From: an uncultured bacterium
GTDB taxonomy: Bacteria > Bacillota > Clostridia > Oscillospirales > Oscillospiraceae
Direction: 5' to 3'
Assembly: GCA_949288405.1 (NCBI GenBank)
Contig: CASEKM010000022.1
Span: forward strand, 1-19,119
Length of the DNA stretch: 19,119 nucleotides
Each line of letters begins with the position of its first letter. Position 1 is the first letter of the stretch. The notes beneath the pieces were generated by a model. That model was given only the letters and a program-made list of their open reading frames with translations, was not told where the DNA came from and did not search any database. Position numbers and translations under genes: made by a program. Shown piece by piece: positions 19,090-19,119 of the stretch.

Positions 19090-19119
19090 GCGTTTCGGCG
19101 TTTTGACGGGCGGTCTACC

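Noticed and set aside
18810..19106. 98-codon plus-strand open frame at the right end
   Set aside because: It begins inside the importer promoter, has no ribosome site, runs through the strong terminator stem, and has unusual Cys/Phe-rich composition.
19021..19119. Recombinase attachment site suggested by repeated TCTACC
   Set aside because: No integrase, tRNA or element boundary is visible in the window. The hexamers are too short for a core site, so they are kept only as a feature of the candidate RNA.

Overview
The window looks like a chromosomal segment of a high-GC, low-GC-lineage-type Gram-positive anaerobe, most likely a gut Oscillospiraceae relative of Flavonifractor. This taxonomic placement is inference. 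It rests on AGGAGG-like ribosome sites, the gene families present (PPDK, DUF4342, DUF5711, a ClpE-like ATPase, an Rrf2 regulator) and a style of GC-rich intergenic palindromic repeats. I see no phage, IS transposase, CRISPR, tRNA or rRNA.

Layout. 1-156: end of an unseen leftward neighbour, with a plus-strand terminator. 157-2762 (-): pyruvate phosphate dikinase, broken by a 25-bp tandem duplication and by a deletion of about 53 bp. 3072-3581 (-): corrinoid adenosyltransferase. 3600-4470: an 870-bp repeat block with no gene. 4509-9625 (-): an apparent operon truA - DUF5711 protein - cvpA-like - clpE-like, ending in a strong terminator. 9711-9750: face-to-face overlapping promoters serving truA and the plus-strand DUF4342 gene. 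9887-13917 (+): DUF4342 protein, an OmpR-type response regulator, a 980-bp repeat block, the sensor kinase (its G2 ATP-lid box lost to a frameshifting deletion) and a small GIY-YIG protein. 14094-14519 (+): Rrf2 regulator with three cysteines. 14560-16146 (-): a YtcJ-like amidohydrolase. 16247-18734 (-): a polar amino acid ABC importer (binding lipoprotein, permease, ATPase). 18830-19119: no clear gene, but a promoter and a strong terminator that could delimit a small RNA of about 140 nt.

How the parts fit. The importer supplies amino acids, and a hairpin after the lipoprotein gene probably sets its excess over permease and ATPase. PPDK interconverts pyruvate and PEP. The truA-clpE cluster combines tRNA modification with protein quality control. 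The DUF4342 gene, response regulator and kinase look like an envelope-sensing unit.

The most unusual content is in the two repeat blocks. They hold three copies of a multi-hairpin element whose stems differ in sequence yet keep pairing, and about eleven palindromes that each carry a GTAGGG-type tag with a different stem. One element copy carries an extra module of about 61 nt that also occurs free nearby. Three length-changing lesions in otherwise conserved genes mean either recent decay or assembly error, and raw reads are needed to decide.
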